The position numbers were made by a program, and so were the translations under genes. A stretch of 64,000 nt of DNA from Bacteriovoracaceae bacterium (GTDB lineage Bacteria > Bdellovibrionota > Bacteriovoracia > Bacteriovoracales > Bacteriovoracaceae): the NCBI GenBank assembly GCA_016786485.1, contig JAEUWD010000051.1:16913-80912 (forward strand). The letters run 5' to 3'. Below the pieces are notes generated by a model, which made no database searches, was not told where the DNA came from, and saw only the letters and a list, made by a program, of their open reading frames with translations. This document shows, one piece after another, positions 36,190 through 43,579 of the stretch; within the stretch, counting starts at the first letter, position 1; each line of letters opens with the position of its first letter.

Positions 36190-37710
36190 ATGGAAATGCG
36201 CAGTTCTCCGATTAAAGGCAAATTAAGAGATCTACAAATCGAAATCGAAGGTTATGCTAAAGAGTTCGGTCTGGATTTTTTCCCGCAAATTTTTGAAATG
36301 TGTGATTACGACACGATCAATATTTTAGCTGCCCAAGGCGGTTTCCCAACTCGTTACCCACATTGGCGTTTCGGGATGGAATACGATCAGCTTTCTAAAG
36401 GTTATCGTTACGGATTACAGAAAATTTATGAAATGGTTATTAACACTGATCCTTGTTACGCTTATTTATTACAAGTCAATAACTGGGTAGATCAGAAAAT
36501 TGTTATGGCCCACGTTTACGGCCACAATGACTTTTTCAAAAACAATATGTGGTTTAGAACTACCAACCGTAAAATGATGGATGTCATGGCCAACCATGGG
36601 ACGAAAATTCGTCGTTACATGGAAAAATACGGCGTTGATAAAGTGGAAGCTTTCATCGATCGCGTCCTTTCATTAGAAAATTTGATTAGTGTTAACGAAA
36701 TGTTTGAGACTCAAGAAATCAAAAGACATCGTCGTGAATTAAATGAACAGGCCCGAACTGAAAGTGAAGACGATTACGTGAATGATGATCGCTCGGAAGC
36801 TTTAAAATCTTTCATGCGTACTAAAAAGCGTGGTGAAGATTTAAGAGATTATGAAAAAAAATCAAAAGAAGATCATAAAGAATTAGTATTGCCGAAGAAA
36901 ATTCCACCAAAACCAGAAAGAGATTTACTACAATTTTTGGTTAACTTTGCTCCAGTAGAAGAGTGGCAAGCGGATATCATTGGGATTTTAAGAGAGGAAT
37001 CATATTATTTCCTACCTCAACGTTTGACGAAAATCATGAATGAAGGCTGGGCAAGTTACTGGCACTCGACCATCATGACTCAAAGAGCTTTAGATGCTTC
37101 CGAAATCGTCGATTTCGCTGATAAACACGCAGGGGTTATGGCCATGAGCCGTCAGCAAATGAATCCGTACAAAGTGGGAATCGAGCTTATGCGCGATATC
37201 GAACATCGCTGGAATACTGGTAAGTTTGGCAAAGAGTACAATGAATGCCAGAACATGAGCGAAAAAAATAATTGGGATCTTAAATTAGGTAAGGGCCGCG
37301 AGAAAATTTTCGAAGTCCGAAAAACGCATAATGATATTTCATTCATTGATGAGTTTTTAACGCCTGAATTTTGCCAGCGACAGCAGTTATTTACCTATAA
37401 ATATAATCCACGCACAGGCCGCTATGAAATTGACCACCGCGATTTCTTGGGAATCAAATCAAAGCTGTTAGCGCAGTTAACTAACTTTGGCTCACCAATG
37501 ATTGAAGTCGATGATGCGAACTTCAAAAACCGTGGAGAGTTGCTCTTAGTTCACCGCCATTCTGGGGTGGATTTAGACATGAACTATGCTTCAGAGACCC
37601 TTAAGAACCTTTTCCATATTTGGACGAGACCCGTAAACATTCGAACTAAGTTCGATGAGAAAGAGGTTGTCTTCCACTTTGATGGCAAAGAAATGAAGCC
37701 GTTACATTAA
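36190..37710 (+). CDS. spoVR: SpoVR family protein
   Basis: 506 aa, close to E. coli YcgB. GGFPTRYPHWRFGMEYDQL, ACVYGHNDFF-like MAHVYGHNDFFKNN, MNEGWASYWHSTIM and GSPMIEVDDANFKNRGELLLVH are family hallmarks. It ends the prkA-yeaH-spoVR operon (2-bp gap). Known roles in other bacteria range from spore cortex formation to stress survival; the mechanism is unsettled. It stops 3 bp from the convergent small secreted-protein gene. Confidence 0.95.
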   Translation: MEMRSSPIKGKLRDLQIEIEGYAKEFGLDFFPQIFEMCDYDTINILAAQGGFPTRYPHWRFGMEYDQLSKGYRYGLQKIYEMVINTDPCYAYLLQVNNWVDQKIVMAHVYGHNDFFKNNMWFRTTNRKMMDVMANHGTKIRRYMEKYGVDKVEAFIDRVLSLENLISVNEMFETQEIKRHRRELNEQARTESEDDYVNDDRSEALKSFMRTKKRGEDLRDYEKKSKEDHKELVLPKKIPPKPERDLLQFLVNFAPVEEWQADIIGILREESYYFLPQRLTKIMNEGWASYWHSTIMTQRALDASEIVDFADKHAGVMAMSRQQMNPYKVGIELMRDIEHRWNTGKFGKEYNECQNMSEKNNWDLKLGKGREKIFEVRKTHNDISFIDEFLTPEFCQRQQLFTYKYNPRTGRYEIDHRDFLGIKSKLLAQLTNFGSPMIEVDDANFKNRGELLLVHRHSGVDLDMNYASETLKNLFHIWTRPVNIRTKFDEKEVVFHFDGKEMKPLH

Positions 37711-37713
37711 GTC

Positions 37714-38031
37714 TTAGTTGCAATATCTTACGAAATTTTGCCAAGAAAATGTCCAAAAGTAACCGCATTGATATTGGTAATACCAGCTATTGGTATTGTA
37801 ATTCCAAAAATAGACATTTGAGCATGTATTGACGGTGTACCAGTTTCTTTGTTGGCAGTTTTTAACAACATATCCGTAAGCATCATAGTAGCAAGGACCA
37901 CATGCTAAAGAAGTTGAGCCTTGTTGAGAGTAGTAGCGACTAGTTGACCAGCCAGATTGCGCGTAAGTAGCTTGTGAGGTTGTGATAGCTACAAAGATTA
38001 GAACTAAAGCTAAGAAAGCGAATTTTTTCAT
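37714..38031 (-). CDS. Small secreted Cys-, Tyr- and Trp-rich protein
   Basis: 105 aa from ATG 38031 (GGAG 6 bp upstream; an upstream TTG at 38043 is less likely). Signal peptide MKKFAFLALVLIFVAITTSQA, then a mature part of about 80 residues with six Cys and an unusual density of Tyr, Trp, Asn and Gln (WNYNTNSWYYQYQCGYF). Three disulfides are possible. It looks like an extracellular, perhaps surface-binding or antimicrobial-type, small protein; no family recognised. Confidence 0.65.
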   Translation of the reverse strand: MKKFAFLALVLIFVAITTSQATYAQSGWSTSRYYSQQGSTSLACGPCYYDAYGYVVKNCQQRNWYTVNTCSNVYFWNYNTNSWYYQYQCGYFWTFSWQNFVRYCN

Positions 38032-38098
38032 TTTACACTCCAAATATTTAAAAAGAAATGCAACTTACGCAGTAAGCTAGAACTTGTAAATAATTAAT

Positions 38099-38992
38099 TT
38101 AGGCTTTTAAAAGTTTTTCATAGCTTGTCATGAGTTTTTTTGTGATAGGACCTGGTGTGTTTTGTAAAATCTTCTCATTAATCTGACAGATAGGAACAAT
38201 ACCTTTAGTTGAACTGGTGAAGAAGGCTTCATCGGCTTCCAAAAATTCCGCAGGCGTAAAATTCTTTTCTCCGCCTTTGAATTTTTCTTTTTTCATAATA
38301 TCTAAAATCTTATCTCGGGTAATACCTTTGAGTAGACCAGCTTTGAGCGGAGGAGTGAGGATTTCACCGTTCTTAATCATCCAAATATTATTGGTCGTAC
38401 CCTCAGTGATAAAACCATCTTTATTCGTCATGACAGCATCAAAGAATTCTTTTTTACGAGCATCTAAAAGCGCTAAAACGTTATTCAAATAGTTTCCAGA
38501 CTTGGCATTTGGGTCAGTCGCCTTGGGATCGTTACGTAGGAAACTTGAAATACAAACTGATACACCTTTTTCATACCACCACGCTGGGTAATCAGGGTAT
38601 TCCTTCACGACAATCACCATATTGTTTTGTTCTGTCTGTACGTCCAGGCCAATGGGAGTGATGCCACGAGTGACAACAAAACGTACATAAGCCTGATCAA
38701 CATCGAGGGCCTTGACTGTTTTTTCAATTTCTTTTTTTATTTCTGCTCGTGTGAAAAGCACAGGCATGGCAATCAGTTCAGCTGAATTATAAAGGCGATC
38801 AAGATGTTCTTCTAGAAAAAGACATTTGCCCTTAATGGTTTTAGTCACTTCATAAACAGAGTCACCATACAAAAAGCCACGATCAAAAACTGAAATATTA
38901 GCTGCTTCTGGCGGATAAATTTCACCATTAATATTGACTAAAGTACGTGGAAAAAGATCTTTGATGTTTTTGTTTTTTGGATTCATGGCCAT
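38099..38992 (-). CDS. Class IV (branched-chain/D-amino acid type) aminotransferase
   Basis: 297 aa, fold-type IV PLP enzyme. VFDRGFLYGDSVYEVTKTIKG, YVRFVVTRG, the PLP-binding Lys in AKSGNYLNNVLALLDAR, and ITEGTTNNIWMI are present in order. It could be IlvE, D-amino acid aminotransferase or aminodeoxychorismate lyase; the specificity loop does not decide it by eye. Single gene downstream of nothing obvious. The start is near an AT-rich TATTAT and lacks a Shine-Dalgarno. Confidence 0.88.
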   Translation of the reverse strand: MAMNPKNKNIKDLFPRTLVNINGEIYPPEAANISVFDRGFLYGDSVYEVTKTIKGKCLFLEEHLDRLYNSAELIAMPVLFTRAEIKKEIEKTVKALDVDQAYVRFVVTRGITPIGLDVQTEQNNMVIVVKEYPDYPAWWYEKGVSVCISSFLRNDPKATDPNAKSGNYLNNVLALLDARKKEFFDAVMTNKDGFITEGTTNNIWMIKNGEILTPPLKAGLLKGITRDKILDIMKKEKFKGGEKNFTPAEFLEADEAFFTSSTKGIVPICQINEKILQNTPGPITKKLMTSYEKLLKA

Positions 38993-39025
38993 AAGATAAT
39001 AGAAAAAGAGAAAAAAAGAAATCTT

Positions 39026-40402
39026 TTAATAGGCCTTAAGCTTGATTAGCGTATTATCCAATTCTTCAATGTCGCGTTGGTCAACAAACAAGGTTTCTTC
39101 AATCGCACTGAGCGATGCAGTTTGCGTGAGATTATCAATAAAAGCTTGGCTACCTTCGTGGACGGCCTGATCCAAATGTACCGTTTGAGTTAAATCATCC
39201 CAGAAACGGGATTGGATCATGACCCAGCAACTTAAACCATCAAGCTGATCGCAAGCACGAGCGGAATATCGTTGATAATCTTCGTTTTGCTTTTTACGAA
39301 GGGAAGCGTAAGCATAAATCTGGTTAACTTCTAACTCTTGCGCGCCTTCGGTACGTTTAATAACTGCATTTAAATGTTCACGGGCCTCATCAAATTTATC
39401 CAGTTGCACCAAGAAGGCCGCTTTCAAAGTCGTGCGTTCATTCTGAGTACCAATGGCGTGGAACTTCATTTCTTCCGAAAGCTTTTCGCCTTCTTGCCAT
39501 TGCTCCAATAACCATGTGAGGGGTAGCAAACGCTCAAGGGCGTTGATGGAATTGGATTTTTTCATAATCGCCAGTTTATATTGAGCGTAGGCGAGATCCC
39601 ATTTCTCTTGCATCAGATAGAAATTACCTTTGATATTTTCCACGTTCGCACCATCCAGATCTTCAATGAAGCGATAACTTTTGACGAGGTCGTTTTCTCG
39701 GAAATAAAGAAAGCCTATCGCTTCTCGCACATCTTCATCAGACAAAATTTCTGTTGGAATTTGACTGATGTAGGGGCGGATAAATTTAAATTGATTGAGA
39801 TAAAGGGCGAGTTTCAGCCAAACGCGAGTACGTTCAACGGAATAATCCAGAGAGACGAGTGATTCAAAAGGTCGCGCCGTCACATCTTCGCTGCTGTTAA
39901 GTTTTACCTTCACGAGAGCATCAAACCATAAGTGATCACTTTCCGATTCACTCATGGTGGCACCCTTGCAATCATTCCAATCTTCGAAGAGGTCTTTTTT
40001 GATATTGAGAATCACTTTATTTAAAACTTTCAGGTGGCAGATTTTTTTATAATTTTCAGAAGTTTTAAAAATAGGTGAGCTTAGTATTTTCAGACTTTCC
40101 ATATAGTTTTCTTCTAAAAAGAAAACTATGGCGTGATAACGATCAATCAAAGGTAAGAAATCTTTATTGAGCCCTAGGTCCTTCAATTTGAAGATTTCCA
40201 GCTTCGCCCGCTCCAGGTTACCAATCAGCAGCGAATACTTCACCTGGCCAATTTTATCGTTGATTTGAGCTAATTGCGCCTGCTTCTCAGAAACTTGTTC
40301 TGCAGCGAAAATATTTTCATCTTCCGGATAGGTAAACTTGTTAGGCGCTTTAGACCACGCGCTTAAGCTGATTAAAATAGTCAGTAATCCCAATATCTTC
40401 AT
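39026..40402 (-). CDS. Exported helical-repeat protein (TPR-like)
   Basis: 458 aa with a signal peptide (MKILGLLTILISLSAWSKA). The rest is all-helical with repeated 34-residue-like units (for example NLERAKLEIFKLKDLGLNK, NVENIKGNFYLMQEKWDLAYAQYKLAIMKK, KFDEAREHLNAVIKRTEG), which fits tetratricopeptide scaffolding in the periplasm. No enzyme motif. It is divergent from the next exported protein with 62 bp between them, so the two may be co-regulated. Confidence 0.75.
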   Translation of the reverse strand: MKILGLLTILISLSAWSKAPNKFTYPEDENIFAAEQVSEKQAQLAQINDKIGQVKYSLLIGNLERAKLEIFKLKDLGLNKDFLPLIDRYHAIVFFLEENYMESLKILSSPIFKTSENYKKICHLKVLNKVILNIKKDLFEDWNDCKGATMSESESDHLWFDALVKVKLNSSEDVTARPFESLVSLDYSVERTRVWLKLALYLNQFKFIRPYISQIPTEILSDEDVREAIGFLYFRENDLVKSYRFIEDLDGANVENIKGNFYLMQEKWDLAYAQYKLAIMKKSNSINALERLLPLTWLLEQWQEGEKLSEEMKFHAIGTQNERTTLKAAFLVQLDKFDEAREHLNAVIKRTEGAQELEVNQIYAYASLRKKQNEDYQRYSARACDQLDGLSCWVMIQSRFWDDLTQTVHLDQAVHEGSQAFIDNLTQTASLSAIEETLFVDQRDIEELDNTLIKLKAY

Positions 40403-40464
40403 GTTAATTTATCGTCTAAATGACCGAGAAGGTTTAGGTCAGCAAAAAGGATTTTTTTAAACTT

Positions 40465-42105
40465 ATGGAAAAGTGGTTTTTACTCTTCATTTTATTTGGT
40501 CAACAGGCCTTCGGTTTGACTCCGCTAGAAGGTGTTATTCTCGGTAAAATACAACAAGATGACCAGTTTGATCCGATGAAAACGGTTTTTGAAAGAAAGT
40601 CGCAAAACAAAGATGTGACGGATTCAGAATTAATGCTTCGAAATTATTTGGCCTTTTATCAGAGCGGTGAGAATTTAAAAAATAGCTGTGATAAATACAC
40701 TACACCATTTCGATATGCTTCACCTTGGTTGCAATCTCAAGCAGAGCAAACAGTCCTTGCGACTTTGCAGTACATGGCACTCGACTTACAAGTTCGTGCG
40801 ATTGCCAAATACGCTAAACATCTCGAGTACACTTCAAGCGATTATAATCGTCTGGTCGATAATATTATTCAGGGTTATTGTTCGAAAAATTTAACTGTTT
40901 ATAGTTTGAAACTGCTAAAACAAAATCTACTAGATAAGTTTGAAAATAATAATAGTTTTAATTTACCAAATTGGAATAATAGTCCGCATTTCCCCGAGAA
41001 TTTGCAGTCATTATCGCAGTCTAATTTTGCGCGTACGAATGAATTTAATTACACCTTAAAAGGTTTTCGTGCTTTCTGTTCTTGGTCGGGAAGTGTTGAT
41101 GATTTTCGATTGCTCGATGTCTATTTGCAAAATCCTCATTTAATGAGTTACGTCTTTCAACATATGGATGGAAAAGAATCCTATTTTGATTATACTTCTC
41201 ACCAATTAAAATATCGTAGCTCACAAGACACGATTCAAGTGCTTTGCAAAAATGGGATTTGCCGCAAAGCTGATTACAAGTCTTTTGAAAAATTATTCCC
41301 ACGTATGATGGGTTCGAGTTCTCTTAAAAGTGATCTCGAACGTCTTTACTGTCAGCGTTTTTCACAAATCAATATCGATAATAAATCACCACTGCCAGTG
41401 ATTGCGAAATGGAAAAACGAAAGAACTTTGGAATCCATCAATCTCGAGCGTTCGCAATTAATTGCTCTTATTACTGGCGCACCTGATTTACTAAATTCAG
41501 TGGAGAAATATGTGGACCTGGTACGACTGTTAAAAAGTAATATCAATCAGCGCTTAAGCAAGTGGGCGAAAGCCTCATTGAACCAATTCTCCAATGATAT
41601 GTATTATGAAGAATCACTACAGTTTCAAGTCATGCCGAAAAATGCACGCTTTGAGAACATTAGAGGTAAGTATCATATCGATGTAGAAGTTACTTTGGGT
41701 GAAATCGATCGCGGGACTGAATTATTTGATAAATTAACCGCGTATTATTCTTTGAAATTTCCAAAGTCATTTCTTGATTGGGCGAAAAAAGAATATATGG
41801 CGGCGAAACACTCTGGAAAAACTTATCGAATTGAGAACTTCGAAAAACAAATTCAAGAATATGTGAAAAACCAACTGATTAATAAAGAAAAACGTTTCGT
41901 GGTTCTACCTTGGGACCAAGAAAAAAATCCCGGTGGTAATCTGGAGAAAATTATTACGCCCGAGTTATTACGCCAGTTAGAGCTAACAGATGAGAAGTTT
42001 TTTGCTAAAAATGTAAACGACTTTGTGGAAGTCCCAGTCGAATTTCATTATGGGAATTTTGCCCTCAAATATCTGCGTTACCGCTTTAATAAAGTTTATA
42101 GATAA
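40465..42105 (+). CDS. Exported protein, unknown function
   Basis: 546 aa with signal peptide MEKWFLLFILFGQQAFG. The mature chain is largely helical with spaced Cys pairs (NSCDKY, GYCSKN, FCSWSG, LCKNGICRKADY, LYCQRF) that could form disulfides. No family or catalytic motif recognised. It is followed 52 bp later by the heat-shock sigma factor gene, which has its own promoter. Ribosome-binding site is distant (AAGG about 15 bp upstream). Confidence 0.65.
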   Translation: MEKWFLLFILFGQQAFGLTPLEGVILGKIQQDDQFDPMKTVFERKSQNKDVTDSELMLRNYLAFYQSGENLKNSCDKYTTPFRYASPWLQSQAEQTVLATLQYMALDLQVRAIAKYAKHLEYTSSDYNRLVDNIIQGYCSKNLTVYSLKLLKQNLLDKFENNNSFNLPNWNNSPHFPENLQSLSQSNFARTNEFNYTLKGFRAFCSWSGSVDDFRLLDVYLQNPHLMSYVFQHMDGKESYFDYTSHQLKYRSSQDTIQVLCKNGICRKADYKSFEKLFPRMMGSSSLKSDLERLYCQRFSQINIDNKSPLPVIAKWKNERTLESINLERSQLIALITGAPDLLNSVEKYVDLVRLLKSNINQRLSKWAKASLNQFSNDMYYEESLQFQVMPKNARFENIRGKYHIDVEVTLGEIDRGTELFDKLTAYYSLKFPKSFLDWAKKEYMAAKHSGKTYRIENFEKQIQEYVKNQLINKEKRFVVLPWDQEKNPGGNLEKIITPELLRQLELTDEKFFAKNVNDFVEVPVEFHYGNFALKYLRYRFNKVYR

Positions 42106-42121
42106 ATTCACATATGGGCCC

Positions 42122-42151
42122 TTGACTAAGTTCTAAGTGCGCTCATATTCT
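42122..42151 (+). promoter_or_regulatory. Leaderless-type promoter of rpoH
   Basis: TTGACT (42122-42127), an 18-bp spacer and TATTCT (42146-42151). The -10 box ends exactly 6 bp before ATG 42158 and no Shine-Dalgarno lies between, so transcription should begin at the start codon. Confidence 0.5.
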
Positions 42152-42157
42152 CCATTC

Positions 42158-43072
42158 ATGTCAGTCAAAAAAAGTTCTAATCCTACAGTGCTACCAGCGA
42201 CCAGCAATCAAGTCTTACCGGTTGTTCCAAGCTCGCGCCAATTTGATGACGCCTTAGCGGTTTATTTAAAGCAAATCAGTCGTTATAAATTACTCTCACC
42301 AGAAGAAGAAAAAGAGTTAGTTCAGCAAATGCATGAAACGGGTGATATTGAAGTGGCCAAGAAATTAGTTTCGGCCAATCTGCGTTTAGTGGTCAAAATT
42401 GCTTTCGAATACCGTAATGCCTATAAAAATATTCTCGACCTTATTCAGGAAGGAAACATCGGCCTCATGAAGGCTGTTTCTAAGTACGATCCGAGCAAAG
42501 GCGCTAAACTTTCGTATTATGCCAGTTGGTGGATTCGTTCTTATATTTTAAAATTTATCCTCGATAACTTTCGCCTCATAAAGATTGGCACAACTCAAGA
42601 ACAGAAAAAATTATTTTATAATTTAATGCGTGAAAAGCAGCGTCTCCTCAGCATGGGGATTGAACCTGATGCCAAGTTACTTTCAGAAAATCTCGGTGTT
42701 TCTGAAAAGGCCTTAGTGGAAATGGATATGCGCTTAAGCTCGGGTGGAGCGGAAGTCAGCTTGGATTTACCAGTGGGCGATGACTCTCGTAATACTATCG
42801 GGGATATGCTCTCAGATGGGAATGAATCCTCAATAGATGAGGTCCTAGGGCATCAACAAGGGATGGAAATTCTTCAAGATCATTTAGAAGGCTTTGTGAG
42901 TTCGCTTAAGGAAAGAGATAGAGAAATCTTTAAAAAACGGCTACTTAGTGAAGTTCCCGCTTCTTTACAGGCAATTGCAGATGATTATGGCGTCTCGCGT
43001 GAGCGTATACGCCAGATAGAGGAGCGTCTGCTCGAGAAATTAAAGGTTTACATGTCTGAATTTATTCGATAA
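42158..43072 (+). CDS. rpoH: RpoH (sigma-32) family RNA polymerase sigma factor
   Basis: About 304 aa. Region 1.2/2.1 YLKQISRYKLLSPEEEKELV, region 2.2 LIQEGNIGLMKAVSKYDPSKG, region 2.3-2.4 LSYYASWWIRSYILKFILDNFRLIKIGTT, and the RpoH box QKKLFYNLMREKQRL identify the heat-shock type. Region 4 ends with the helix-turn-helix SRERIRQIEERLLEKL. ATG 42158 is chosen over GTG 42137 because a promoter covers 42122-42151. It is followed by rpsO after 79 bp. Confidence 0.93.
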   Translation: MSVKKSSNPTVLPATSNQVLPVVPSSRQFDDALAVYLKQISRYKLLSPEEEKELVQQMHETGDIEVAKKLVSANLRLVVKIAFEYRNAYKNILDLIQEGNIGLMKAVSKYDPSKGAKLSYYASWWIRSYILKFILDNFRLIKIGTTQEQKKLFYNLMREKQRLLSMGIEPDAKLLSENLGVSEKALVEMDMRLSSGGAEVSLDLPVGDDSRNTIGDMLSDGNESSIDEVLGHQQGMEILQDHLEGFVSSLKERDREIFKKRLLSEVPASLQAIADDYGVSRERIRQIEERLLEKLKVYMSEFIR

Positions 43073-43092
43073 AACATGCTGCATTATTAACA

Positions 43093-43131
43093 GATCACGA
43101 TTGTGATCCTTCGACTTGGTAGTAATACTAC
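43093..43131 (+). promoter_or_regulatory. Two perfect hairpins in the rpsO leader
   Basis: GATCAC/GTGATC around GATT (43093-43108) and GTAGTA/TACTAC around one base (43119-43131) lie just upstream of the AGGAG ribosome-binding site of rpsO. The first may end rpoH mRNA. Together they could form an S15-binding autoregulatory leader, as known for rpsO elsewhere; no T run follows either stem. Confidence 0.45.
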
Positions 43132-43151
43132 TCGGTGATAGGAGATGGTTT

Positions 43152-43418
43152 ATGACAACCCAAACAAAAAATTCTAAATTGGTTTCTCAATTTGGAAAAA
43201 ACGCAAAAGACACTGGTTCAGTGGACGTTCAAATTGCCATTCTAACTCAAAGAATTGCTGATTTAAGCCCACATGTTGAAAAGAACACTTTTGATCAAAG
43301 TTCAAAACGCGGTCTAATGAAGATCATTGGTAATCGTCGTCGATTACTAAAGTATCTTAAGTCTCAAGATGAGAATCGTTATCAAAAAGTTATTGATGGT
43401 CTAGGACTACGTAAGTAA
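43152..43418 (+). CDS. rpsO: 30S ribosomal protein S15
   Basis: 88 aa, usual length. FGKNAKDTGSVDVQIAILTQRIADLSPHVE and SKRGLMKIIGNRRRLLKYLK are diagnostic. ATG 43152 follows AGGAG by 7 bp; upstream in-frame GTG is not needed. It binds the 16S central domain. A terminator follows, separating it from pnp, although rpsO-pnp order is the classical arrangement. Confidence 0.98.
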   Translation: MTTQTKNSKLVSQFGKNAKDTGSVDVQIAILTQRIADLSPHVEKNTFDQSSKRGLMKIIGNRRRLLKYLKSQDENRYQKVIDGLGLRK

Positions 43419-43425
43419 TAAAAAT

Positions 43426-43451
43426 AGGGATCGCAAGATCCCTTTTTTTTT
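43426..43451 (+). terminator. Rho-independent terminator after rpsO
   Basis: AGGGATC / GATCCCT stem with a GCAA tetraloop, followed by nine T. It lies 7 bp after the rpsO stop. Confidence 0.92.
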
Positions 43452-43481
43452 GTTAAATTTATTGGGTTAGTTCATGAAGTC

Positions 43482-43534
43482 TTTAAAGGATACATAAATA
43501 CAAAACACGCTTTTGTTTTTATTTATTCTTTAAA
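43482..43534 (+). promoter_or_regulatory. Long stem-loop in the pnp leader, RNase III-type
   Basis: The arms 43482-43505 and 43511-43534 (24 nt each) pair with only one G-U wobble and two mismatches around a 5-nt loop CACGC. The stem ends 45 bp before the pnp ATG. In E. coli a similar rpsO-pnp leader stem is cut by RNase III and then controls pnp mRNA decay by PNPase itself. Position and geometry suggest the same control here. Confidence 0.7.
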
Positions 43535-43579
43535 CATCATGACTAACATTTATTCATATTTTCCAAAAGGAGTGTTGTC

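Noticed and set aside
38064..38076. CTTAC/GTAAG hairpin after the aminotransferase gene
   Set aside because: The 5-bp stem is short; T-rich sequence follows on the minus strand but with a gap. It may be a weak terminator, but the support is too thin.
43451..43481. A promoter for pnp between the rpsO terminator and the long stem
   Set aside because: No hexamer pair with acceptable spacing is convincing; pnp may depend on read-through from rpsO or on a weak promoter that I cannot place.
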